DNA of 16,613 bases from the NCBI GenBank assembly GCA_001723855.1, contig MCBC01000020.1, forward strand, positions 1-16,613, read 5' to 3'. This document shows positions 6,730 to 14,316 of this stretch, in pieces. The notes beneath the pieces are model-generated. The model was not told the DNA's origin, made no database searches, and saw nothing but the letters and a program-made list of their open reading frames with translations. A program made the position numbers and the translations under genes. This stretch comes from Candidatus Altarchaeales archaeon WOR_SM1_86-2 (GTDB lineage: Archaea; Altiarchaeota; Altiarchaeia; IMC4; MCBC01). Position 1 is the first letter of the stretch, and every line of letters begins with the position of its first letter.

Positions 6730-7344
6730 TTATTTTTTCTCCGCCTTTTTCTCGTCCTTTGGCTTCTTTTTTGTCTTTTCAGCCTTCTTTTCCTTCTCTC
6801 CGGCAGCTTCCTCTTTTGGCTCCTCTGCTTTCTCTTTTATCTCCTTCCCTTTCTCTTTTAGCTTCTCTTCCTTCTTTTCCTCTGCCTTTGGCTTCTTCTC
6901 TTCCCCCTCTTCCACCTTTTCCTCCTTCTTTACCCCATCACCATCCTCTTTCTCCCCGGCAGATTCCTCCTTCAACCCGAACAAGATCTCAACGTCCTTT
7001 CTGCCGTGCTTGACGATCTTCGTATTCACCTGGACTACGTCCTCACCGATTCTTTCGCCTCTTACCCTTTTCCTCACCCTTACATCACTCTTTGCTCTAT
7101 AACCCACACCGCCGGACATTAAAATTTTGGGCCTGGCCGCCCCATGCACACCCCTCTTCATTGGAAACCCGTCCCTATCGCTGCCTCCGGTCACGACAAG
7201 TTTATATCCGCTTAATCCCACGACAGATCCATCGAACTCCTTCCCGATAACCAGATTATTTAATCTTCTTGCCTGCTCATCCTTTACTTCTCTCTGGTAT
7301 GATCTTCCGGTCTTTGGATCCGACACGACTACTTTAAATTCCAT
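6730..7344 (-). CDS. rps6e: 30S ribosomal protein S6e with long charged tail
   Basis: This is an archaeal/eukaryotic-type small-subunit ribosomal protein. Residues 1-125 form the conserved core. Its markers are FKVVVSDPKTGRSYQ (3-17), LVIGKEFDGSVVGL (31-44), the signature GGSDRDGFPMKRGVHG (53-68) and SDVRVRKRVRG (86-96). Archaeal eS6 usually ends near here. This one goes on for about 79 more residues (126-204) made almost only of Lys, Glu, Ala and Pro, a disordered tail that in position, though not sequence, recalls the C-terminal extension of eukaryotic eS6. A Shine-Dalgarno-like AAAGGA lies six bases before the ATG. The gene follows the membrane protein gene by 42 bp and may be cotranscribed with it. 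Confidence 0.95.
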   Translation of the reverse strand: MEFKVVVSDPKTGRSYQREVKDEQARRLNNLVIGKEFDGSVVGLSGYKLVVTGGSDRDGFPMKRGVHGAARPKILMSGGVGYRAKSDVRVRKRVRGERIGEDVVQVNTKIVKHGRKDVEILFGLKEESAGEKEDGDGVKKEEKVEEGEEKKPKAEEKKEEKLKEKGKEIKEKAEEPKEEAAGEKEKKAEKTKKKPKDEKKAEKK

Positions 7345-7386
7345 GTTATCCTTTAAGATTAGATTTTTCTATTATAAAAATAAAAA

Positions 7387-7857
7387 TCAGCCTATTATCT
7401 CAATCAGATAAACTGCCGCAAATAACAAAAACCATAACATTGCACCCAACACCAGCGCTATGAGGAACTTTACAAGCCATGCAAGGAAAGACCTTATCCA
7501 TCCCACGCCATAAAACTTATGCACTAAAGCGGTGGTGACTATGAGATCGGCGATGAAGCCGAGCGCCAGGGCAAAAAACATAACAATCGTTGTTTTCACT
7601 ATAATATTTGAGATTTCATCAGGGTCCGGCATTTCTGCTTCTTCCGAAGCCGCGGGATCAAAAGCAGAATACACCAGAAAGTTTATCGCAAGAAAGGAAA
7701 TTGCTGTTATTGCAGCGATAATTAAAGCGCGCCAGACGCTTCTCTTCTTGAAGAATAATATCCCCGTTGCAAGCCAAAGCGCTATCGTGTTTACCCCTAT
7801 TCCCATAACCAACACCGCTAAAATTTCAATAACCTCGCTGCGAGCTAAATCCAGCAT
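7387..7857 (-). CDS. Four-helix membrane protein downstream of tRNA-Arg
   Basis: This is a 156-residue integral membrane protein that I do not assign to a family. Hydrophobic segments lie at about residues 10-35, 43-66, 88-110 and 126-153. An acidic loop (68-82, DPAASEEAEMPDPDE) joins helices 2 and 3, and short basic turns (FFKKRS at 35-40; a loop around HKF) should face the cytoplasm. No Cys or His cluster or catalytic motif is visible. The start ATG is 7 bp from the 3' end of the tRNA-Arg gene, so cutting the tRNA from a joint transcript would leave an almost leaderless mRNA. Start choice is moderately secure. The reverse-strand reading of the same region shows no protein-like pattern. Confidence 0.68.
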   Translation of the reverse strand: MLDLARSEVIEILAVLVMGIGVNTIALWLATGILFFKKRSVWRALIIAAITAISFLAINFLVYSAFDPAASEEAEMPDPDEISNIIVKTTIVMFFALALGFIADLIVTTALVHKFYGVGWIRSFLAWLVKFLIALVLGAMLWFLLFAAVYLIEIIG

Positions 7858-7864
7858 TTTATAA

Positions 7865-7966
7865 CGGACCCGACGGGATTCGAACCCGCGATCTCCGGAT
7901 ATCTCCTTTTGACTGAACCTCCCGAAATTAGAAGTCCGGTGCCCTATCCAGCTAGGCTACGGGCCC
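7865..7966 (-). tRNA. trnR: tRNA-Arg (anticodon TCT) with a 28-nt intron
   Basis: On the minus strand the acceptor arm GGGCCCG (7966-7960) pairs with CGGGTCC (7872-7866) with one G-U, followed by discriminator G (7865). The anticodon stem is CCGGA (7939-7935) with TCCGG (7899-7895), and the T arm contains the GGTTCGAATCC signature. The anticodon TCT (7932-7930) reads AGA. The intron is 7928-7901, between nucleotides 37 and 38. The bulge-helix-bulge fits: CTTC pairs with GGAG, with 3-nt bulges TAA and ATA cut after the second base. CCA is not encoded. A TATA-like A/T stretch (about 7982-7990) lies about 20 bp upstream. Confidence 0.95.
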
Positions 7967-8006
7967 TCCATTATATATTATTTTAAAAAATAAAGAATAA
8001 AAATTA

Positions 8007-9410
8007 CTATAATTTCTTCAAAACCATGTGCGTCTTTGTGCTGCGGACACCTTTTATTTTAGATAAGCCCTCTAAAATTTTGTCAAGGTGCTCGTTTGTT
8101 GTTTCAATGATCATGTCCATGTCCTCCCCACTTACCCTGTATGCCTTCTCAACAAATTTCGAAATCTTCTCATACGCCTTCCCTCTCAGCCGGGAATCAA
8201 TCTTAACCATTATGTAAATCTTTTCCTTACCCAAAATTGCCTGCGCGACACCTAAAAACTCATCATCCGTCAACGCCGACTTCCTATCCTCTGCAAATGT
8301 CTTTACCTCCTTTAGAATCCTTGCTATAGAGTCGCCATCCGCTTCAATGCCGTGTTCTTTCAACTTCGCTTCTATAGCGGATTTCCCTGACATCTTCCCT
8401 ATAACCAAAATCCTTTTATGCCCAACTAAACCAGGATCAAATGTCTCGTAAGTGAAAGGGAACTTTATGATCCCGTCCGCGTGTATCCCCGATTCATGGC
8501 GGAACATATTCCGCCCTATGATCGGGGCACTCTGCGATACCCTGACCCCGGATGCTTTCTCCACAAACTTTGACAATTCCATTAATCCCCCCGTATTATA
8601 CCTGCCGTCCCTGCCATAGAGCATCTTAAGCCCCATGATCATCTGCTCAACGGAAGCATTCCCGGCGCGCTCCCCTATGCCGTTAACGGTTGTTGAAACA
8701 TATTCCGCCCCGACCATGCAGGCGGCTAAAGAATTCGCTACCGCCAGACCATAATCGTTGTGAGCATGTATCTCTATGGGAATTTTTGCATCTTCTATGA
8801 GCCGGGATATAAGATGGCGTGTTGATGTGGGATTTAATGCCGCAACAGTATCGCACAATCTCAACCGATCCCCTCCGGCTTCTTTGCATTCCTTTGCAAA
8901 TCTCAGCAGAAAATCATAATCCGTGCGGGAGCCGTCCTCGGCGTTAAAGGAAACATACAGACCGTGATCTTTGGCGTACTCTATGCACGGGACTATCATA
9001 TCCATAATTTCATCCCGGGTTTTGTGTAACTTATACTTTAGATGTATATCCGATGTTGCGATTGAAATCGCCACGGCATCACATCCTGTTTCCAGAACAT
9101 GATCCAAGCGGTCTTTCATGGACGGTGCCCAGCACATTATGCTCGGCCCGAGCTTCTCTTTTACCATCTTCTTTATAACATCCCTCTCACTCTGCGATAC
9201 AACAGGAATGCCTGCTTCAATCTGCTCAACTCCAATCCCTGCAAGACGGCGAGCGATTTCCAGTTTCTCTTCTTCATTAAAAACAACCCCGGCGGTCTGT
9301 TCACCATCCCTGAGCGTGGTATCCGCGATCTTTATATCCCCGAAACTGTAGTTTTTCTTTACCTCCTCAATAAAATTGTACTGTGACGTATATATCTTAT
9401 GGGTTTTCAT
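8007..9410 (-). CDS. Homocitrate synthase-like enzyme with C-terminal RAM domain
   Basis: This belongs to the LeuA/NifV/AksA family of acetyl-CoA-dependent aldol synthases. I place the start at ATG 9410, giving 467 residues, because AAGGA lies 8 bp upstream. The frame is open to 9470 but that extension is a hydrophobic, unlikely N-terminus. From this start the family motifs are DTTLRDGEQTAG (about 30), HAHNDYGLAVANS (about 215, metal His pair), GERAGNA (about 247) and MFRHESGIHADG (about 302), the last resembling homocitrate/AksA enzymes more than LeuA. Residues about 395-467 resemble an Lrp/AsnC ligand-binding (RAM) domain (IYIMVKIDS, YRVSGEDMDMII, IKGVRSTKTHMVL). This replaces the usual LeuA regulatory domain and suggests amino-acid feedback control. 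The substrate could be 2-oxoglutarate (lysine or coenzyme B routes). It follows the PEPCK gene in the same direction. Confidence 0.88.
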   Translation of the reverse strand: MKTHKIYTSQYNFIEEVKKNYSFGDIKIADTTLRDGEQTAGVVFNEEEKLEIARRLAGIGVEQIEAGIPVVSQSERDVIKKMVKEKLGPSIMCWAPSMKDRLDHVLETGCDAVAISIATSDIHLKYKLHKTRDEIMDMIVPCIEYAKDHGLYVSFNAEDGSRTDYDFLLRFAKECKEAGGDRLRLCDTVAALNPTSTRHLISRLIEDAKIPIEIHAHNDYGLAVANSLAACMVGAEYVSTTVNGIGERAGNASVEQMIMGLKMLYGRDGRYNTGGLMELSKFVEKASGVRVSQSAPIIGRNMFRHESGIHADGIIKFPFTYETFDPGLVGHKRILVIGKMSGKSAIEAKLKEHGIEADGDSIARILKEVKTFAEDRKSALTDDEFLGVAQAILGKEKIYIMVKIDSRLRGKAYEKISKFVEKAYRVSGEDMDMIIETTNEHLDKILEGLSKIKGVRSTKTHMVLKKL

Positions 9411-9430
9411 CGTCATTTCCTTATTAAAGA

Positions 9431-9450
9431 TTATATTAAGAATAATATAA
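9431..9450 (-). promoter_or_regulatory. Inverted repeat between PEPCK and homocitrate synthase genes
   Basis: TTATATTA (9431-9438) and TAATATAA (9443-9450) are exact inverted copies around AGAA. They sit in the short gap after the PEPCK stop and 21 bp before the chosen start of the synthase. This could be an operator overlapping an A/T-rich TATA element, or a weak processing hairpin. It would allow the synthase to be transcribed on its own. Confidence 0.4.
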
Positions 9451-9459
9451 AACAAAAAA

Positions 9460-12400
9460 TCACCTATCATTCATCTCCATGATCCTCTTTTTTAGATCCC
9501 CGTACTCATCCAGTATCTCTTTTGGCAGATGCTCGCCGAATTGCTCAAAGAATTCTTTTTGGTCTCGTCCCTTTGCATCTTTACGCGTAAATTCATTAAC
9601 CCATTCATCCTTGTATATGGAAAGCAGTGCATTTATCGCATCATCAGATATATTAAGCCCTTTCAGGTTAAGCGCATCTTTTGTCGGCATGTAACCGATT
9701 GGTGTCTTCTTTGCATTGGCACTACCAGCGCAGCGTTTGACAATCCACTCCAAAACACGCAAGTTTTCCCCAAACCCGCGCCAGAGAAATTTCGCTTTCT
9801 CGGAATCATCTCTTGTATCGGTGCCGAACCAGTTGACATGGAAAATCCTGGGCGGGGTTTTTAGATTCTTTCCTATCTTTAGCCAGTGAGCAAAATAATC
9901 GCCCATGTTGTAGCCGCAGAACGGAAGCATTGCCATTGGATCTCTTCGCAGAATGCCAACTTCACCGATCTGTGCTATCGTTGTCTCGGATGCCATGCTG
10001 GCTCCGACAAAAACGCCGTGCTGCCAGTTAAATGATTCATAAACCAGTGGAGCAACACTGGGTCTGCGCCCGCCGAAGATTATTGCGGATATTGGCACGC
10101 CCTTGGGATTAGTTGATTCCGGGGAGACGGCTGGGCACTGGGAAATAGGGGCTGTGAAGCGTGAGTTGGGGTGGGCTGCATATCGTTTATCATATTTGCC
10201 AAACATTGGATTCCATGGTTCTCCCCTCCAGTTTATGCCTCTTGCAGGCGGGTCTTCATCAGCACCCTCCCACCAAACGGTTTTATCCTCCTTGAGAAGC
10301 ACATTTGTGAATATTGTATTGCGCTTGATCATCTTAACGGCATTTGGGTTTGTCTTTGAATTTGTCCCCGGCACAACACCAAAAAATCCTGCTTCCGGGT
10401 TTACAGCCCACAAACGCCCATCATCCCCGACGCGCATCCATGCTATATCATCCCCCAATGTCCATATCTTATAGCCCTTCATTGGATCGGGGGGGATCAG
10501 CATGGCCAGGTTTGTCTTTCCACAGGCGCTCGGGAATGCTGCTGCAATATAAAAGATTTCCCCTTGAGGATTTTCAATCCCCATGATGAGCATGTGCTCT
10601 GCCATCCATCCATCCCTTCTCCCCATATAACTCGCGATCCGTAATGCCAAACATTTTTTACCAAGAAGGACATTACCCCCATAGCCGGAATTGACGCTCC
10701 ATATCGTGTTATCTTCCGGAAAATGGCAGATGCGCCGCTTATCCATATCCAGGTCCGCCTTACCATGAAGACATTTTGTGAACTCATCAGAATTCCCGAG
10801 CTCTTTCCAGGCGATATCACCCATCTGGGTCATTATTCGCATGTTTAAAACAACATAAATGCTGTCCGTTAATTCCACGCCAATTTTGTTGAACTGTGAC
10901 CCTGGGACGCCCATTATAAACGGCACAACATACATTGTTCTGCCTTTCATTGAGCCGTCAAAATATCCGCCGAGTTCTTTATAGGCGTCATCCGGTGACA
11001 TCCAGTTATTTGTGGGGCCGGCATCCTCTTTCCGGGTGGTGCAGATATAAGTAAGGTGTTCTGTTCTTGCGACATCATTCACTGCTGTGCGGTGCAGAGC
11101 ACATCCGGGCAGTTCTTCCCGGTTGAGTTCAATCAATCTCTCGTTCTCATCCTCAAACGCCTCTGCTTGAAGGCGCATTTTCTCCTCCTCCGAGCCGTCG
11201 CAGAATACAATCTTATCCGGCTTGCAGAGGTCATTCATTTTCTCGATCCAATCCAGCACATATTTGTTCCCGATTCCAAATAACTCCGCTGCCTTAATGT
11301 TTCTGTGATTCATAAGAAAATCATATACTGTTGCGCCATTATATCTTTCGGCATACTCGGTAATCTTTTCGGTTCTCTTGTTAAACGCCACAAGATCCAC
11401 TAAATTGAACTCCCTGCAGAATTTTATTACTTCCCCTTCATTTTCATCTTTTTGCTCTCCTTTATACAACCCCACCATATCCATCTCCCTCCTCCCCGAG
11501 ATATGGGGTTTTCTTCTTTTTGTTAATCCTAAACCCTTTATGATATTTGTACTGTTTTCATCGTCCTCACTTCCTTTTACGATCCTTATAAATTCAGCAT
11601 CCTCCTCAAGATACTTTCTTATACAGAATTGTGTCCATTTTTCCGGCAACCTTGTATTAAGCCAGTGGATCTTGGATTTTTCCAGTAATTTTCTATAGCA
11701 AGCTGTTCTTTTTTCATCTAAATTGCTGAAATTTCCCCTGCCGTCAATATCTTTTATAAGCAGATAGGGATTAAAATATGGTTCGGTTGTCGGCGGAAGA
11801 GGCCGGGGGTAGGAATCTATATCCTTCTTTGAATAATCATAGTTCTGTATGTTATTTGCGGATGCCAGGATAGATTCCGCCTCGGATGCAGATAACTCCA
11901 TAAGGACAATATTGTCGTCAAAATCCTTTTTTGTTAGGATTATATCATTCAGGGTAATCCTCTCTACCCTCTCTTTGAATAAAACTTCCGGGTTAATGAT
12001 CGCACGCGCATCTGGAGCAGTAAGAGCGTTATATATGCTTGTATACTCCCCCCCTGTTATCTTTTTATTATTTTTATTAAATTCGGAATTAAAATCAAAA
12101 TAACCATTAATGGGAGGAATAAAGTCAGATAATGCGTAAGCGATTTCCTCTATTGTCCGGTATCCTTCTATCTTCTCTGTGACCCCTTCTGTCAATTCAA
12201 CATTCTCAAGATACTGGGTAAGGATAAACGGGATGTAATGCGGGAAGTTCTTAACTATTGAAGCGGATATGTAAAATTCATGCTCGGGATTTATCAACTC
12301 CAGTGTTTCAAGATTTGCATATACCGGCCCGGAAGAGAAGAATTTGTTATCCTTTTTAAAGTCCATCAGGCTATAAAAGCAGTCCGTTTCTGTTGAAGGT

Positions 12401-12963
12401 AAAAACATGATGTCCTTCTCATCTTTCGATTCATCAACATAAACTCCGGAGAGTGCATGGAGCGGCAGCCATGTACTTTCGCCGTCCATGAGGATTTCTT
12501 CAATCATTCCAAATATACCCTTTCTTGTCTCATCGTAGTAATCCGTGTTAACTATCAAATATGTTCTTTCCCCGGGGGAATATACAACACCTGGGCCGCC
12601 TTTAACTGCTTTTAGCACGCATTTATCCGTAACATTGACAAGATTTATCACTTTAGCGGTCGGCTCAGAATCCGAGCGTTCAAAGTTTCTCTTCAGGCAT
12701 TCATGGACGTGAGGACTATCTGTTACGCACTCAACAACCCAGTTTCCAACCTTTGCCTTATATTTTTTTACCCCTCCCCCTAACGCATTATCCAGGAATT
12801 TCTTAATCTTTCCCCATTCTTCAGGGTCCATGACCGGGGGTTCACCTTTCTCTGCGGATTCCTCTATAAGCTTACCATGCCTCTCCACAGCGACATCGTC
12901 CCTAACAACCGCGAAGTTCTTTGTTAGAGTTCGCGTTGATGTAAAATGGTTGTTTATTTTCAT
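9460..12963 (-). CDS. pckG: PEP carboxykinase (GTP) fused to a degenerate HprK-like domain
   Basis: This is one open frame of 1167 codons. Residues about 530-1167 are a complete GTP-type PEP carboxykinase, which interconverts oxaloacetate and PEP plus CO2. Its motifs are PDKIVFCDGSEEE (582-594, PEP/R-loop), NMRIMTQMG (707-715), FPSACGKTNLAML (810-822, P-loop with reactive C814), TLGDDIAWM (835-843) and FFGVVPGTN (860-868). Usual GTP PEPCKs are about 600-640 residues, so the first 520 or so are extra. By eye these resemble HprK-related kinases of the same fold: LPLHALSGV (167-173), HEFYISASIVKNFPHY (228-243), DARAIINPEVLF (318-329), YFNPYLL (396-402) and IHWLNTR (432-438). The expected G-x-x-G-x-GK-[TS] P-loop is replaced by LPSTETDCFYSL (188-199), so the domain should not bind nucleotide normally. 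A regulatory or assembly role is likely. Confidence 0.92.
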   Translation of the reverse strand: MKINNHFTSTRTLTKNFAVVRDDVAVERHGKLIEESAEKGEPPVMDPEEWGKIKKFLDNALGGGVKKYKAKVGNWVVECVTDSPHVHECLKRNFERSDSEPTAKVINLVNVTDKCVLKAVKGGPGVVYSPGERTYLIVNTDYYDETRKGIFGMIEEILMDGESTWLPLHALSGVYVDESKDEKDIMFLPSTETDCFYSLMDFKKDNKFFSSGPVYANLETLELINPEHEFYISASIVKNFPHYIPFILTQYLENVELTEGVTEKIEGYRTIEEIAYALSDFIPPINGYFDFNSEFNKNNKKITGGEYTSIYNALTAPDARAIINPEVLFKERVERITLNDIILTKKDFDDNIVLMELSASEAESILASANNIQNYDYSKKDIDSYPRPLPPTTEPYFNPYLLIKDIDGRGNFSNLDEKRTACYRKLLEKSKIHWLNTRLPEKWTQFCIRKYLEEDAEFIRIVKGSEDDENSTNIIKGLGLTKRRKPHISGRREMDMVGLYKGEQKDENEGEVIKFCREFNLVDLVAFNKRTEKITEYAERYNGATVYDFLMNHRNIKAAELFGIGNKYVLDWIEKMNDLCKPDKIVFCDGSEEEKMRLQAEAFEDENERLIELNREELPGCALHRTAVNDVARTEHLTYICTTRKEDAGPTNNWMSPDDAYKELGGYFDGSMKGRTMYVVPFIMGVPGSQFNKIGVELTDSIYVVLNMRIMTQMGDIAWKELGNSDEFTKCLHGKADLDMDKRRICHFPEDNTIWSVNSGYGGNVLLGKKCLALRIASYMGRRDGWMAEHMLIMGIENPQGEIFYIAAAFPSACGKTNLAMLIPPDPMKGYKIWTLGDDIAWMRVGDDGRLWAVNPEAGFFGVVPGTNSKTNPNAVKMIKRNTIFTNVLLKEDKTVWWEGADEDPPARGINWRGEPWNPMFGKYDKRYAAHPNSRFTAPISQCPAVSPESTNPKGVPISAIIFGGRRPSVAPLVYESFNWQHGVFVGASMASETTIAQIGEVGILRRDPMAMLPFCGYNMGDYFAHWLKIGKNLKTPPRIFHVNWFGTDTRDDSEKAKFLWRGFGENLRVLEWIVKRCAGSANAKKTPIGYMPTKDALNLKGLNISDDAINALLSIYKDEWVNEFTRKDAKGRDQKEFFEQFGEHLPKEILDEYGDLKKRIMEMNDR

Positions 12964-13001
12964 CTTTATTAATTTTAAATTAAGAATAAGAATAATAAAA
13001 G
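12964..13001. promoter_or_regulatory. 38-bp divergent promoter, PEPCK fusion / carS
   Basis: The start codons of the PEPCK fusion (-) and carS (+) are only 38 bp apart. The spacer is all A/T-rich and contains a TTTTAAATT element near 12974 that can serve as a TATA box on either strand. Short purine runs (AAAG) precede both ATGs. Any factor bound here would affect both genes. Confidence 0.4.
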
Positions 13002-13517
13002 ATGATTGGGTATCTTGATGGGTTGTGGTTCATTATTCCGGCATATATCGCGACAGCCTCAGCAGTTCTCTTTGGCAGGATACTTCCCATATGCCTCGTT
13101 GATCTGAACCGCAATTTTTTTGATGGGCGCAGGATTTTTGGGGCGGGGAAAACAATCGGGGGATTCTGCGGCGGATTAATTACCGGAGCGTTAGTTGGTT
13201 TATTACAAAGCTATATAGACCCCGGATTATTTGGTTTTGTTATGAGCATTGAACTGGCGTTTATAATAGCATCCGGGGCCATGATCGGAGATTTAGTCGG
13301 CAGTTTTATAAAGCGCAGGGCAGGTATTGAGCAGGGCGGGGATGTGCCCCTGCTTGATCAATTGGACTTTGTTGTGGGGGCGTTGGCATTTGGCTATCTC
13401 GCAGGTATAGAACTCTCGTTAATCGGCATTATTTTAGTCCTTATTATGACCCCTGTACTGCATAGAGTTACAAATTTCATAGCGTTTAAACTAAAATTAA
13501 AGGATGTCTGGTGGTGA
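13002..13517 (+). CDS. carS: CDP-archaeol synthase
   Basis: This 171-residue integral membrane enzyme (DUF46 family) transfers CMP from CTP to unsaturated archaetidic acid, an early step of archaeal polar lipid synthesis. It has five or so hydrophobic segments. Family motifs are FGAGKTIGGFCGGL (residues about 45-58), GAMIGDLVGSFIKRRAGIEQ (about 91-110) and PLLDQLDFVVGAL (about 115-127), which carry the conserved Lys, Asp and Arg residues expected at the active site. The length is typical. It converges on the glycosyltransferase gene with a 14-bp gap and diverges from the PEPCK fusion. Confidence 0.93.
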   Translation: MIGYLDGLWFIIPAYIATASAVLFGRILPICLVDLNRNFFDGRRIFGAGKTIGGFCGGLITGALVGLLQSYIDPGLFGFVMSIELAFIIASGAMIGDLVGSFIKRRAGIEQGGDVPLLDQLDFVVGALAFGYLAGIELSLIGIILVLIMTPVLHRVTNFIAFKLKLKDVWW

Positions 13518-13531
13518 ATGCTAAATATTAT

Positions 13532-14242
13532 TTATCTCACGGGCTCATAATTTCCATAGGGCACTCCGGTTAACTGGAACTTTATCGTGTTGGTAAAGTG
13601 GAAGTATATGAAGTACGGGTAGCCCCACTTTTTTAACCTTCTCTGGGACATGAAACTTTTTATACCGGGAGTGTATTTAAATTCCCCCATGGCGGTTAGT
13701 TTTCTTGCAAGATCCATCTCTTCGCATGTGATCAGGTCTGTATCGAAACCGCCCACCTTTCTAAATACATCTGCCTTCACAGCGAAATTTGAAGCCGTCG
13801 GCAGGCATATATCCAGTTTATCCAGAATTTTCACATATGCGGATGCCGTTATGTTCACAGGGGTTATACATTCTCGCAGGTGGAGACTTCCATAGACCGC
13901 AACCAAACTCTTGTGGTTCCGGACATTACCGTTTGAATTAAATGCATTATATATTTCTCGCAGCCAATTATCCGGGACAAATGCATCGGCATCTGAAAAA
14001 GCTATAATCTCTCCTTCTGCGACGTTTGCCCCAGCCTGTCGTTCTGCAGCAGGTGTTCTTTTCGTCTCAAGTACAATCTTGTCCGCATAATTCTCTGCTA
14101 TCTTAACAGTTCTGTCTTCACTGCAGCCGTCTCCCAGGATTATTTCATACGAGCCGTCAAATTTCTGGTTTCTTAACGACCGCATGCATCTCTCAATATA
14201 TTTTTCCTCGTTCAGGGACGGGACTACAACTGAAATATCCAT
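13532..14242 (-). CDS. Family 2 glycosyltransferase
   Basis: This 236-residue GT-A fold enzyme starts with the classical MDISVVVPSLNEEKYIERC. It then has EIILGDGCSEDRTVKIA (33-49), the nucleotide-sugar/metal DxD motif in FSDADAF (82-88, D84 and D86), and an acceptor-side segment ASNFAVKADVFRKVGGFD (150-167) with CEEMDLARKL (173-182). A basic and aromatic C-terminal part (SQRRLKKWGYPYFIYF) probably lies against the membrane, but no full membrane anchor is seen. Donor and acceptor cannot be told. The neighbouring carS hints at lipid or surface glycans, but this is only proximity. Confidence 0.9.
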   Translation of the reverse strand: MDISVVVPSLNEEKYIERCMRSLRNQKFDGSYEIILGDGCSEDRTVKIAENYADKIVLETKRTPAAERQAGANVAEGEIIAFSDADAFVPDNWLREIYNAFNSNGNVRNHKSLVAVYGSLHLRECITPVNITASAYVKILDKLDICLPTASNFAVKADVFRKVGGFDTDLITCEEMDLARKLTAMGEFKYTPGIKSFMSQRRLKKWGYPYFIYFHFTNTIKFQLTGVPYGNYEPVR

Positions 14243-14316
14243 TTGTTCTGGAAGATTGGATTTTTTTTATTATTAAACATATATTAATGAAATAATAAAA
14301 ATATAGAATAAAATCT

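Noticed and set aside
9411..9470. Upstream start of the homocitrate synthase at 9470
   Set aside because: It would add a hydrophobic MIGDFLFYIILNII segment not seen in this cytosolic family and would overlap the PEPCK stop. The ATG at 9410 has a well-placed AAGGA.
11378..11698. A + strand 106-codon frame opposite the PEPCK fusion
   Set aside because: It is antisense to a region with protein-like conservation and has only Ser/Phe-rich shadow composition.
9460..12963. Two separate genes rather than one fusion
   Set aside because: The frame is continuous for 1167 codons with no stop, and I saw no convincing start signal near the domain border at residues 490-530. An internal start at the ATG codons for M494/M496 cannot be fully excluded.
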